Source: an uncultured Candidatus Poseidoniales archaeon (lineage in GTDB: Archaea; Thermoplasmatota; Poseidoniia; Poseidoniales; Poseidoniaceae). Taken from it: DNA of 37,070 nucleotides. The notes under the pieces were generated by a model. It was not told the DNA's origin, searched no databases, and saw only the letters and a program-made list of their open reading frames with translations. The stretch is from positions 1 through 37,070 of the forward strand of contig CACEWA010000012.1 in assembly GCA_902563095.1 (NCBI GenBank), written 5' to 3'. The stretch's first letter is position 1; the number at the start of each line of letters is the position of its first letter. Shown in pieces: positions 8,483 to 15,689 of the stretch. The translations under genes were made by a program, and so were the position numbers.

Positions 8483-8644
8483 ATGGCGAAAGAAAGTGTC
8501 GATGAACGTCCGTCTGCTGCAGAATCACTAGTCAAAGCAACTGTAACTGTCCTTGACAATGTAAATGTTCAGGCACAATTCATGAGAGCATCGATGGAGT
8601 CAGCTAAGCGATTGGGTGCCCACAATATCACTTACCTTGCTTAA
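8483..8644 (+). CDS. Small hypothetical protein, 53 aa
   Basis: Open frame ATG 8483 to TAA 8644 encoding MAKESVDERPSAAESLVKAT and a helical, soluble remainder ending in AHNITYLA. No transmembrane segment and no family recognised. The gap between its same-strand neighbours is only about 260 nt, and this frame uses most of it. There is no Shine-Dalgarno close to this ATG. A good one (GAGGGAG, 8459-8465) instead serves an overlapping 10-codon frame at 8473-8505, so the expression mode or exact start is unclear. Confidence 0.5.
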   Translation: MAKESVDERPSAAESLVKATVTVLDNVNVQAQFMRASMESAKRLGAHNITYLA

Positions 8645-8685
8645 AGTAACAGAAAGGTCATGTCTGTAATCACCTTGCGGGAGGT

Positions 8686-9288
8686 GTGGACTTAACCGCA
8701 ATCTCTGCTGCTGCCGTGATGTTCATTCTCGGTGCAACCTCTCCTGGCCCATCTTTGGCAGTAGTATTGCGCAACACAATGATCGGCGGTAGAGGAAGAG
8801 GTTTGGCCTGTGCAGTAGGCCACGGAATCGGTTTCGGTTTCTATGCAGTTTCTGTTGTGTTTGGACTTGTTATCATTATGGAGAACAATCCAGACGTGTT
8901 TACATTAATGCAAATTATTGGTGGATTGTTTCTACTGTATTTAGGAATAGAAATGATGAGGGCAGAAGTCAAAGAAATCGAACACTCGCAAGGCAAGAGG
9001 GAAGGTTTCGTTGAAGGTTTCTTTATCGCATTCCTCAATCCAAAAATTGCGGTATTCATGCTTGCAGTACTGTCCTCCGTGCTAGACCCATCAATGTCTA
9101 GCGATACAAAATGGTTCATTGCAGGAATGGGCATGACTATCGATACGATTTGGTACGTCTTAGTAGCACTCCTATTATCCAACTCAGTAATCTTAACAAA
9201 GATACAGAATAATCAGAAAATTCTGAATCAAATAACAGGAATTCTCATGATTGGATTAGCGATTTGGACGGCTTACAGGTTGTATTGA
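8686..9288 (+). CDS. LysE/RhtB-family amino-acid exporter (second copy)
   Basis: A 200-aa integral membrane protein with about six hydrophobic segments and the LysE-family motif SPGPS in helix 1 (FILGATSPGPSLAVVLRNT), plus the conserved AFLNPKIAVFM in the middle. It is expected to export amino acids or related solutes by cation antiport; the substrate is not predictable. The start is a GTG at 8686, the only usual start codon giving the expected short N-terminus; upstream ATGs are out of frame and closed by TAA. An SD-like GGAGGT lies almost touching this GTG, unusually close. It is only distantly similar to the copy at 127-741, so not a recent duplicate. Confidence 0.87.
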   Translation: MDLTAISAAAVMFILGATSPGPSLAVVLRNTMIGGRGRGLACAVGHGIGFGFYAVSVVFGLVIIMENNPDVFTLMQIIGGLFLLYLGIEMMRAEVKEIEHSQGKREGFVEGFFIAFLNPKIAVFMLAVLSSVLDPSMSSDTKWFIAGMGMTIDTIWYVLVALLLSNSVILTKIQNNQKILNQITGILMIGLAIWTAYRLY

Positions 9289-9331
9289 TTCTACAATCAA
9301 TACTATTGAGGTCAAGCCGTTCGAGCGATAC

Positions 9332-10135
9332 ATGCCAGAACTACCGGAGGTCGAAACCGTCCGTACCGGACTGGCACGATCTTGGATTGACAAGCGAATC
9401 GATGGCGTAGAATTGCGTCGTGAAGGACTACGTTTTCCTTTCCCAGAAGGACTTGAAGAAAGGCTTACTGGGAGTAAGATTAAACAAATTCGTAGACGAG
9501 CAAAATACCTCTTAATCGACCTCGATAATGGAGATGTTCTACTGTCGCATTTAGGGATGAGTGGAAAGTGGATTCTAGACGCTAGCGATAGCGAAGGTAA
9601 ACATGACCACGTAGTAATCCATCTAGATGATGGCAGTATGTCTGTTTACAATGACCCAAGGCGATTTGGTGTGCTTGATATCTTCCAAGGTGAGTCTCAC
9701 AAATTACTGGACCATCTCGGACCAGAACCACTGGAAGAATGGACTGCTGCAGACCTATATCAGAAACTGCAGAAGCGAAAAAGCGCCATCAAAATTTGTA
9801 TTCTTGACCAAAAGGTCGTAGTCGGAGTAGGAAACATCTACGCATGTGAAGCATTGAACCGTAGCAAAATTTCTCCTACAAGAATCTCAAATAAAGTCAC
9901 ACTGAAGGAATGTGAAGTACTTGTTAATGAAATCAAAATCATCCTTGCTGAAGCTATACAAGCAGGTGGTTCAACCCTGAGAGATTTCGCAGGAGTAGAT
10001 GGCACACTGGGATATTTCCCTCATCAATTCAAGGTATATGACAAGGAAGGGGGAGATTGTGAATGCGGGGGCATAATCCAGAGGCTAGTCCAAGGTGGCC
10101 GCTCTACATTCTGGTGTGCATCGTGTCAGAAATAA
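9332..10135 (+). CDS. mutM: Formamidopyrimidine-DNA glycosylase (Fpg/MutM)
   Basis: 267 aa, close to the usual length. The N-terminus MPELPEVETV gives the catalytic Pro and Glu after Met removal. RRAKYLL supplies the catalytic Lys (K58), HLGMSGKW follows, then the H2TH DNA-binding region with VVGVGNIYACEAL, and a C-terminal zinc finger ending GGRSTFWCASCQK. The enzyme excises 8-oxoguanine and ring-opened purines and nicks the abasic site (base excision repair). The first half of the zinc finger reads DCECGG, so the first cysteine pair is C-x-C (243, 245) rather than the normal C-x2-C. Fpg is chiefly bacterial, so gene transfer is inferred. Its TAA abuts the stop of the convergent sco gene with zero spacing. 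Confidence 0.95.
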   Translation: MPELPEVETVRTGLARSWIDKRIDGVELRREGLRFPFPEGLEERLTGSKIKQIRRRAKYLLIDLDNGDVLLSHLGMSGKWILDASDSEGKHDHVVIHLDDGSMSVYNDPRRFGVLDIFQGESHKLLDHLGPEPLEEWTAADLYQKLQKRKSAIKICILDQKVVVGVGNIYACEALNRSKISPTRISNKVTLKECEVLVNEIKIILAEAIQAGGSTLRDFAGVDGTLGYFPHQFKVYDKEGGDCECGGIIQRLVQGGRSTFWCASCQK

Positions 10136-10729
10136 TCAGTAATTCTCTAACACTGTTCTAACATCTTCAACGAATAAGTCGATTGGGAAGTCGTAATCTG
10201 ACCAAACTACTCTACCTTTCAAATCGGTATCTAGTATGTATGTTGGAGAAGGATGAGCAACTGTGTAACCTTCATCAGAATCATCACTTTCTTCGTAAGG
10301 GAAGACGCCATAATTCTCGTAAACCGGATCCAATGATTCCTTTGCACCCGTCAAATGAGGCCAGTCATATCCTCTATCTGCAGTCCAATTTCTTAATTCG
10401 GAAGGAGAGTCATGTCGCCAATCAACGGTAACTGAAACTATACTGATTTTCTCTAATTCCTCTTCGGTCAAAGTATCCTGAACCATTTTCACATTCTGGC
10501 TAGTAACTGGACAAGTATTGTCACAGCGTGTAAACATGAAAACCAAAATTACCACTTTACCCTTCTGTTCTTCAAGACTCCAAAGAGGACCTTGGGCATC
10601 TTCTAAGGTAAATTTGTAGGTAGCACTTCCTTCAAGGTCGCGACCATTGAAGTCAATCGATTCTTCATCATCTGAAAAACAACCTGGGAGTAATAATAGC
10701 AATGTCAAAAAAATGGCTTGCAACCTCAA
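10136..10729 (-). CDS. Sco1/SenC-family copper-chaperone lipoprotein
   Basis: 197 aa. The signal peptide ends in a lipobox (LLLLLPGC), so lipidation and anchoring outside the membrane are expected. The thioredoxin-like Sco domain carries the copper-binding CDNTCP motif and a distal His in VAHPSPTYILD, both ligands used by Sco1 to deliver copper to the CuA site of cytochrome c oxidase. The start is TTG at 10729. It overlaps the upstream gene's TGA as TTGA, and a GGGAGG at 10737-10742 sits 7 nt upstream, giving textbook translational coupling. A TTG at 10744 is a poorer alternative. It is last in the operon TFS - sco - small TM - sco, consistent with aerobic respiration. Confidence 0.87.
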   Translation of the reverse strand: MRLQAIFLTLLLLLPGCFSDDEESIDFNGRDLEGSATYKFTLEDAQGPLWSLEEQKGKVVILVFMFTRCDNTCPVTSQNVKMVQDTLTEEELEKISIVSVTVDWRHDSPSELRNWTADRGYDWPHLTGAKESLDPVYENYGVFPYEESDDSDEGYTVAHPSPTYILDTDLKGRVVWSDYDFPIDLFVEDVRTVLENY

Positions 10730-10881
10730 GACGAAGCCTCCCAAAGTAGTAGAGCATTAGCAATACCGAGAAGAATCATTGCTGCTGATACACGCCAATT
10801 TCTACTCTCGATGAATGTGAAAATGCCACCGATGATAAATAACAAACATGCCAGCAGCATCAGCCATTGAGAAATTGACAT
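10726..10881 (-). CDS. Small two-helix membrane protein, 51 aa
   Basis: ATG 10881 to TGA 10726 encodes a 51-aa protein starting MSISQWLMLLACLLFIIGG and consisting of two hydrophobic helices separated by a short polar turn (FIESRNWR). It lies between two sco genes. Its start is 5 nt after the upstream sco stop, and its stop overlaps the next start (TTGA), so it is surely translated as part of the operon. No family was recognised. A role in assembling or anchoring the copper-delivery machinery is inference from position only. Confidence 0.72.
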   Translation of the reverse strand: MSISQWLMLLACLLFIIGGIFTFIESRNWRVSAAMILLGIANALLLWEASS

Positions 10882-10886
10882 CGAAT

Positions 10887-11465
10887 TCACTCCAAATCGA
10901 TTACTGTTCGGAGGTCTTCAACAAATAAATCGATTGGCCAATCATATTCAGACCAAACGACTCTGCCGTCCAAATTGGTGTCGAGGATGTATACAGGCTG
11001 CAAATGAATGTCTTGGTATGTTTCGTCATCATATGGCACAACATCATATTCTTCGTATGTATTATGGATTTCATCAGAATTCCAATCTGTTAAATGGGGC
11101 CAGTCTAATCCTTTTTCTTCAGACCAATTGCCGAGTACCTCAGGGGAATCATGTCTCCAATCAATTGTAACTGAAACAAATGAAACCTTATCCAGTTCTT
11201 CTTCTGTAAGTTGTGATTTTACAACCTTCAGATTATTTGCAATCAAAAGGCAAACATCATCACACCTTGTGTAAACGAATGCTAAGACTACGACCTTGCC
11301 CTCTTCATCTATCAATGAGAAATCAGATTGATTCTGATCACTCAATTTGAATTTGTATGTATCCATTTTTCCTAAGTCCTTACCGTTAAACTCAGGACCT
11401 GCTTCTTCAGAAAAACAACCTGGGACCAGCAGCAATAAACAAGCGAGAAAAACTCGGATTTGCAT
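10887..11465 (-). CDS. Sco1/SenC-family copper-chaperone lipoprotein (second copy)
   Basis: 192 aa. The N-terminal signal peptide has lipobox LLLLVPGC. The thioredoxin-like Sco domain shows CDDVC (the CxxxC copper/redox motif) and the distal His in DIHLQPVYILD. It is clearly paralogous to the copy at 10136-10729: both share SVTxDWRHDSP, DWPHLT and PIDLFVEDxRTV. The residue after the second Cys is Leu rather than the usual Pro. Start is the ATG at 11465, 10 nt after the TFS stop. Two adjacent Sco copies suggest division of labour, such as copper carrier versus thiol reductase, or dedicated oxidase variants. Confidence 0.86.
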   Translation of the reverse strand: MQIRVFLACLLLLVPGCFSEEAGPEFNGKDLGKMDTYKFKLSDQNQSDFSLIDEEGKVVVLAFVYTRCDDVCLLIANNLKVVKSQLTEEELDKVSFVSVTIDWRHDSPEVLGNWSEEKGLDWPHLTDWNSDEIHNTYEEYDVVPYDDETYQDIHLQPVYILDTNLDGRVVWSEYDWPIDLFVEDLRTVIDLE

Positions 11466-11475
11466 ATACCATCAC

Positions 11476-11829
11476 TCAGTATTCTCGCCAGCCATGACCG
11501 CATGTTTTGCAGGTCAACATTCTTGTTTCTGGTTCATCGGATGAACGTGTTTGCTCCAAATATGAGAAAACTTCGACAGCATCACATTTGGGACACATAT
11601 AATCGCCAACAGTAAGCACACCTTTCATCTCATCTGAATCCTTGATTACTTCGTAAACACGAGTCTCTGCCTTGGTGGAAGAGGTAGCCTTTGACAAATC
11701 AACCTCTTTCCCATCCGAACCCTTTACTTTGAGATTTGCTGGACCAACATATCCACACTTGTAATTCGGACAATTGATTATCCCATCAGGTGTAGGGAAT
11801 GACAATGTACCACATTTTGGGCAGAACAT
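11476..11829 (-). CDS. tfs: Transcription factor S (archaeal TFIIS-like transcript cleavage factor)
   Basis: 117 aa, typical length. The N-terminal zinc ribbon uses C3, C6, C20 and C25 (MFCPKCG ... INCPNYKCGY). The C-terminal TFIIS-type zinc ribbon has CPKCDAV, then QTRSSDEPETR, then CKTCGHGW. The Asp-Glu pair in the SSDEP loop is the acidic hairpin that reaches into the RNA polymerase active site to stimulate cleavage of backtracked transcripts. It is first in an operon with two sco genes and a small membrane protein, an odd pairing of transcription and copper-chaperone genes. A TATA-like ATATAATTA (11847-11855) about 22 nt upstream suggests a near-leaderless transcript. Confidence 0.95.
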   Translation of the reverse strand: MFCPKCGTLSFPTPDGIINCPNYKCGYVGPANLKVKGSDGKEVDLSKATSSTKAETRVYEVIKDSDEMKGVLTVGDYMCPKCDAVEVFSYLEQTRSSDEPETRMLTCKTCGHGWREY

Positions 11830-11846
11830 AGTAGATGTTAATAGAC

Positions 11847-11855
11847 TAATTATAT
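11847..11855 (-). promoter_or_regulatory. TATA-like box for the TFS-sco operon
   Basis: On the minus strand this reads ATATAATTA, centred about 22 nt upstream of the TFS ATG. That spacing fits transcription starting at or very near the start codon. It lies in an AT-rich shared promoter region with nop5. Confidence 0.4.
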
Positions 11856-11867
11856 CAACATTTGTAA

Positions 11868-11877
11868 TTTAATTTTA
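11868..11877 (+). promoter_or_regulatory. TATA-like box for the nop5-flpA operon
   Basis: TTTAATTTTA on the plus strand, the divergent partner of the TFS box. Its centre is about 26 nt upstream of 11898, so transcription would start near the in-frame GTG at 11898. That leaves an ~18-nt leader before the ATG at 11916. Confidence 0.35.
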
Positions 11878-11915
11878 GCAATTCATTCATCAAGTGGGTG
11901 CTTCTGGAGTACCAT

Positions 11916-12923
11916 ATGTGGCTATGGTATGACTGGAGAGCGGCCGCAGTAGCCGACTCAAATTGCAACATTCTGGATTCCGAAGAATGGGACGGTTGGC
12001 GCGACACAAATGCGGTATGTTCGAGGATGGACATAATTGCTCATGAGGCTCTAACGCCCGAAGCTGAGAGATTATTGGAGAGATTTCCTGATGCTAAACC
12101 CCTTATTCATGGTGATGAAGAATTACCAGACGCAGAGTGGCCATTGCCGACTAAGGAAGCGTTAGAGAGTCTTGACAAAGCGGCTATATTGTTGTCTAAA
12201 CGAGGTGTTGATGCTGCAGCAGGCGATCCCGACCGTCGCCTAGAACACATTCTGAAAGCATCAGACGAATTGCGTGCTTCTTACATCACTATTGAAGGGC
12301 GACTTGTAGAATGGGTTGGACTATTCTTGCCTGAAGCTCGATTTGAGCGAGATAGAAATGCTTTGGCAAAGAAGGTTGTAGAAGCCGAAAATCTCGAGGA
12401 TTTGGCAGCAACACTTGGAATTGGTATGCCGCCTGAAGGGCCAACTGATGCTGAGTGGGATAGTCTGAAAGAATGGGCTGTAAGCGTTAAAGAAATCAAA
12501 GGACGTCTAGACAGGATGGAAAATGTCGTGCGAGAATTAGCATCCTTACACCTTCCTTCACTATCTGCTCTATTGGGTCCGATTCTAGCGGCAAGACTGT
12601 GCGTAGAAGCACACGGAAGAGCACGCCTTGCAAGATTACCAGCAGGTACAATGCAAATTCTAGGGGCTGAAAAAGCGTTTTTCAATCACTTGAAAACCGG
12701 TGCACCATCCCCTAAACACGGTCATATTTTCATGCACCCATGGATTTCTCGCTCCCCTAAATGGGTAAGAGGTAAAATCGCTAGGACAGTTGCTGCAAAG
12801 GCAAGCATTGCTGCAAGATGCGATGAATATGGGGGCGAAGTATGGGGCCAAGAAGCGGTCGATGCTGTTGCTGCTAGAGTAGAAGTCATCCGTACTGAAA
12901 ATTCGAAGCCTCGACAAAGGTGA
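11916..12923 (+). CDS. nop5: Nop5/Nop56-type C/D-box RNP scaffold protein
   Basis: 335 aa from this ATG. A short N-terminal fibrillarin-binding domain (about 1-110) is followed by a helical coiled-coil region and a well conserved Nop domain with LPAGTMQILGAEKAFF, PSPKHGHIFMHPW and RGKIARTVAAKASIAA. Nop5 binds fibrillarin, L7Ae and the guide RNA, forming the archaeal C/D-box RNP that directs 2'-O-methylation of rRNA and tRNA. It is short compared with many archaeal Nop5 proteins because the basic C-terminal tail is nearly absent. ATG 11916 has a GGAG about 6 nt upstream. A GTG at 11898 would add six residues and could be a leaderless start. It lies 4 nt upstream of the fibrillarin gene. Confidence 0.93.
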   Translation: MWLWYDWRAAAVADSNCNILDSEEWDGWRDTNAVCSRMDIIAHEALTPEAERLLERFPDAKPLIHGDEELPDAEWPLPTKEALESLDKAAILLSKRGVDAAAGDPDRRLEHILKASDELRASYITIEGRLVEWVGLFLPEARFERDRNALAKKVVEAENLEDLAATLGIGMPPEGPTDAEWDSLKEWAVSVKEIKGRLDRMENVVRELASLHLPSLSALLGPILAARLCVEAHGRARLARLPAGTMQILGAEKAFFNHLKTGAPSPKHGHIFMHPWISRSPKWVRGKIARTVAAKASIAARCDEYGGEVWGQEAVDAVAARVEVIRTENSKPRQR

Positions 12924-12927
12924 GACT

Positions 12928-13623
12928 ATGGCTAAGAAGCGCCGTCTTTCCTGGGCTGTCATAATTGATGGCCGTTCTATTTGGACTCTGAATGCTGTAC
13001 CTAAGCATTCCCAGTATGGAGAATCGCTGCGTAAATTCCGTGGTGAAGAATATCGTAGATGGGACCCTACTCGCTCTAAGTTAGGAGCAGGACTTTCTCG
13101 TTCTAGGCAAAGCCAATACGAACTTCTGCCCAAAGAAGGCGATACGTGCCTGTACCTAGGAGCAGGTCACGGCACCTCAATTTCACACCTGCATGACCAT
13201 GTTTGTGGTGCTAACAACGAGAAGGATGGTAGAATAATTGCTGTCGACCTTTCTCCTCGCTGCTTGAGAGATTTAGTTCATCTATCTACGCTTAGACCAG
13301 GTCTAGTTCCTGTCCTAGGCGATGCTAGAAAGCATGCAGCATGGGGGATTATTGTATCCAAAAAGGTAGACTGGTTACTGCAAGATGTTTCACAGGCTGG
13401 ACAAACTGAAATTTTCATTAAGGCCGTAAAGCGATTCCTAAAGCCTGGTGGTAAAGGCTTGCTATCTCTGAAGGCCGCATCAGAACGGTTCAACGAAGGT
13501 GGAGAAAAGGAGGTTTTCAGAAAAGTACGAGAGCAACTCGAAGATGCTGGTCTGAATATCGAAGAAGAAATCGATCTTCACGGACTAGAGGACAATCATT
13601 GCCTCTACTTCGTTACAAATTGA
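12928..13623 (+). CDS. flpA: Fibrillarin-like rRNA/tRNA 2'-O-methyltransferase
   Basis: 231 aa. The N-terminal fibrillarin domain contains RRWDPTRSKLGAGL. The Rossmann methyltransferase domain has the SAM motif YLGAGHGTSISHLHD (about 72-86), an acidic ribose-binding strand IIAVDLSPRC, LGDARK, then DWLLQDVSQAGQTEIFIKA and the catalytic-region lysine in LLSLKAAS. These match archaeal fibrillarin, the catalytic subunit of the C/D-box RNP. It directly follows nop5 with AAAGGTGAG as ribosome-binding site, the classic archaeal nop5-flpA pair. The 3' end meets the YD-repeat gene across a 21-nt gap that starts a small palindrome. Confidence 0.95.
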   Translation: MAKKRRLSWAVIIDGRSIWTLNAVPKHSQYGESLRKFRGEEYRRWDPTRSKLGAGLSRSRQSQYELLPKEGDTCLYLGAGHGTSISHLHDHVCGANNEKDGRIIAVDLSPRCLRDLVHLSTLRPGLVPVLGDARKHAAWGIIVSKKVDWLLQDVSQAGQTEIFIKAVKRFLKPGGKGLLSLKAASERFNEGGEKEVFRKVREQLEDAGLNIEEEIDLHGLEDNHCLYFVTN

Positions 13624-13631
13624 GTCTTTTT

Positions 13632-13646
13632 AGATTTTAGAAATCT
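13632..13646. terminator. Small palindrome between convergent genes
   Basis: AGATTT-TAG-AAATCT is a perfect 6-bp inverted repeat at the junction of flpA and the YD-repeat gene, preceded by CTTTTT. It may serve as a bidirectional 3'-end signal. It is short and AT-rich, so chance is possible. Confidence 0.3.
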
Positions 13647-14685
13647 ATTCTTCCTCTAATATTTCTTCGACAATCTTGTCAGTATCAATATCTGTAAGAG
13701 TCCTCACAGCATCGACTTTACTACGGGTGAAAACCATGTATGCCGAAGCTAAAATCAAGATAATCAATAACAAAACCAACCATGTGTTCGATGTGGATTC
13801 TTCTGCTGAAGAGCCTACATCTGGCGATATGCCCGCATTTTCATTGCCATAATTCCAAGTAAAAGTCGTAATTGTCCCCCACGAGTTCCCGGTTCTAGAA
13901 TACTCCTCTATGATTTTGTTTCCTCTTTCATCGTAGGTATAATTCCAATAAATAGTCCAATTATTTGGTCCATCATACTGTTCTTTGGAAACTAATTTTC
14001 CAGAGTCATCATAGGAGTAATTTGTCGTCTTTGAAAATTGACTTGAACCATAAATATTAGTCAATGTTTCAGAAGTCAAAACATTGGTTGCGTCGTATTC
14101 ATATTCAATAGAACTACTCAGTTCACCATTAGTTGATGAATCTACCTTAGCTAAATTTCCACTGTCATCATAGGTGGATTCAACAGTATAGGATGATTCT
14201 CCATGTGAGGTATTTGTGAGAATCTCTCTGCCTTGGCTATCGTAACTATACAAGGTATGCTGTTCTTGATTCAATGAATAATTACCACCATTATTGGAAA
14301 ATTCAGTCCAAGTGCTTGCGCTTACTAAATCACCTTGATAGGCAAATGTCTCTTGCCAAAGATAGATTACATCACCATCAGAATCGTACCAGTATAGCGA
14401 AGTATTGGAAATCGTGCTATCTTCATTATATGATATGAATTTGTGATGAAGAGAGTCAGAAGTTGTATCTGTTCTCTCGAACAATCTGCACTGCGAATCA
14501 TAGGAAAGGTTCGATTCCATAGAGTGCATCGCAGCCATTTCCTCATCCTCAGTTATCCACTCGTAGTTTTCCTTAATTATCACCCAACAATCATCTGTCT
14601 CTGAATCTTCTGCGGATACTGCATATAAATTACTGAAACACAATGAGATTAACATTATTGACATAAACAACGAGGTTCTTTGCAT
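13645..14685 (-). CDS. Secreted YD-repeat protein with C-terminal membrane anchor
   Basis: About 346 aa from the ATG at 14685. The N-terminal signal peptide (MQRTSLFMSIMLISLCFSNL) is followed by an acidic, Asn/Ser-rich ectodomain. This contains at least five YD-type repeats of 20-30 residues: YSYDSQGREI, STYDDSGNLAKV, YEYDATNVLTSE, YSYDDSGKLVSK and YTYDERGNKIIE. A single TM helix near the C-terminus (TWLVLLLIILILASAYMVF) and a short cytoplasmic acidic tail ending ILEEE complete it. YD repeats form beta-shells in Rhs/tripartite-toxin and adhesion proteins. Here the series is short and no toxin tip is present, so adhesion or surface display is more likely. A longer GTG start at 14724 is less likely. 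Confidence 0.75.
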   Translation of the reverse strand: MQRTSLFMSIMLISLCFSNLYAVSAEDSETDDCWVIIKENYEWITEDEEMAAMHSMESNLSYDSQCRLFERTDTTSDSLHHKFISYNEDSTISNTSLYWYDSDGDVIYLWQETFAYQGDLVSASTWTEFSNNGGNYSLNQEQHTLYSYDSQGREILTNTSHGESSYTVESTYDDSGNLAKVDSSTNGELSSSIEYEYDATNVLTSETLTNIYGSSQFSKTTNYSYDDSGKLVSKEQYDGPNNWTIYWNYTYDERGNKIIEEYSRTGNSWGTITTFTWNYGNENAGISPDVGSSAEESTSNTWLVLLLIILILASAYMVFTRSKVDAVRTLTDIDTDKIVEEILEEE

Positions 14686-14707
14686 ATTACAAAGTAAGTA
14701 AAGCGCG

Positions 14708-14714
14708 ATTATAA
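14708..14714 (-). promoter_or_regulatory. TATA-like box for the YD-repeat gene
   Basis: On the minus strand it reads TTATAAT, centred about 26 nt upstream of the ATG at 14685. No Shine-Dalgarno is present, so a leaderless transcript starting at the ATG is likely. This supports 14685 over the upstream GTG. Confidence 0.42.
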
Positions 14715-14802
14715 CTTTAATCACTACTCAGGTTGAAAATGTTCAAATCTTGAAAAAAAATGTTTCAATGGAAACGTCGATTGCACTAAATTGCTAATGA
14801 GA

Positions 14803-15543
14803 TCAATAATCGCCTTCGACTCTTGGAGCCAAGAAGTACTCAACGTGACCTGCGCCATCTGCAAAATCAAAAGTCAACTTCAATGGGAAGTTTTCACCGA
14901 ATCTCAAATTGACATTGTCGATTTTTTGGAAAATCTTTGCTAGTGGAGTAAGGTAGGTCAGAGAGTATTGAGAGCGAGCCGGCTCTTTACAATCAATTGC
15001 CATCAAATCATCGACCTTGAAATCGAGTTTAATCGAATCAGTTGGGCCCTTAACATCAACAGTAAATGTTGATTCGGAAAGTGAAAGATTGACCAGGTCA
15101 CCTGCTAGTCTAGATGCACGAAGTGCTTGAGACAGTTCTGTACCGCTAATGGTGACGCCACATGGCAAATCCAGTGAAGGAACATTTGGAGGATTCAAAG
15201 TAGAATTATCCAATGGGCGCAAATTCAACTCAATTCTTCCAATTAGAATTGTTGCTTGCCCAGAATCTTCGTTGTATGTTAGTTCAACCATGTCGCCTGC
15301 GCCACCCACAGAAATGAATTGATTCATCTTCCTCATTTCTAGACCAAGTTTTGTTTCATCTACTTCCCAAGTATCGAACGCTGCGCTATCGACATCCATC
15401 TTGATCATAGCAACGTGTGAAGGGTCGACTACCCTGACTGCCAATCCATCTTCTCCAAAATCTAGTCTTGCCTCTTCAACGACGACTCCAAGTATTTCTA
15501 CAATGGTCGACATGAGTTCTTGACGGGCTGTGACGTTCAACAT
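14803..15543 (-). CDS. pcn: DNA polymerase sliding clamp PCNA
   Basis: 246 aa, the normal archaeal PCNA length. It shows two topologically similar clamp domains. Conserved PCNA features include VVDPSHVAMIKMDV in domain 1, LEMRKMNQFISVGG, the interdomain connector around LPCGVTISGTEL, and a C-terminal YFLAPRVEGDY. It forms a trimeric ring that tethers polymerase, FEN1 and ligase to DNA. The start is ATG 15543 (MLNVTARQELM): AGGGGTG lies about 7 nt upstream, whereas the frame opens only six codons earlier at 15561. It is divergent from the glycosyltransferase gene. Confidence 0.96.
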   Translation of the reverse strand: MLNVTARQELMSTIVEILGVVVEEARLDFGEDGLAVRVVDPSHVAMIKMDVDSAAFDTWEVDETKLGLEMRKMNQFISVGGAGDMVELTYNEDSGQATILIGRIELNLRPLDNSTLNPPNVPSLDLPCGVTISGTELSQALRASRLAGDLVNLSLSESTFTVDVKGPTDSIKLDFKVDDLMAIDCKEPARSQYSLTYLTPLAKIFQKIDNVNLRFGENFPLKLTFDFADGAGHVEYFLAPRVEGDY

Positions 15544-15689
15544 GAGAGCACCCCTACACAATGTTTGCGACTTGGGAGGCTTATGAACCTTCTAATCAAG
15601 AAACTGCTAAAACGCGCGGCTTTAGAGTGAATTTTTTTGTTCGCATAGGTATGAGATGGTTTCATGAAGGGGTGATATGTGGACAATAT

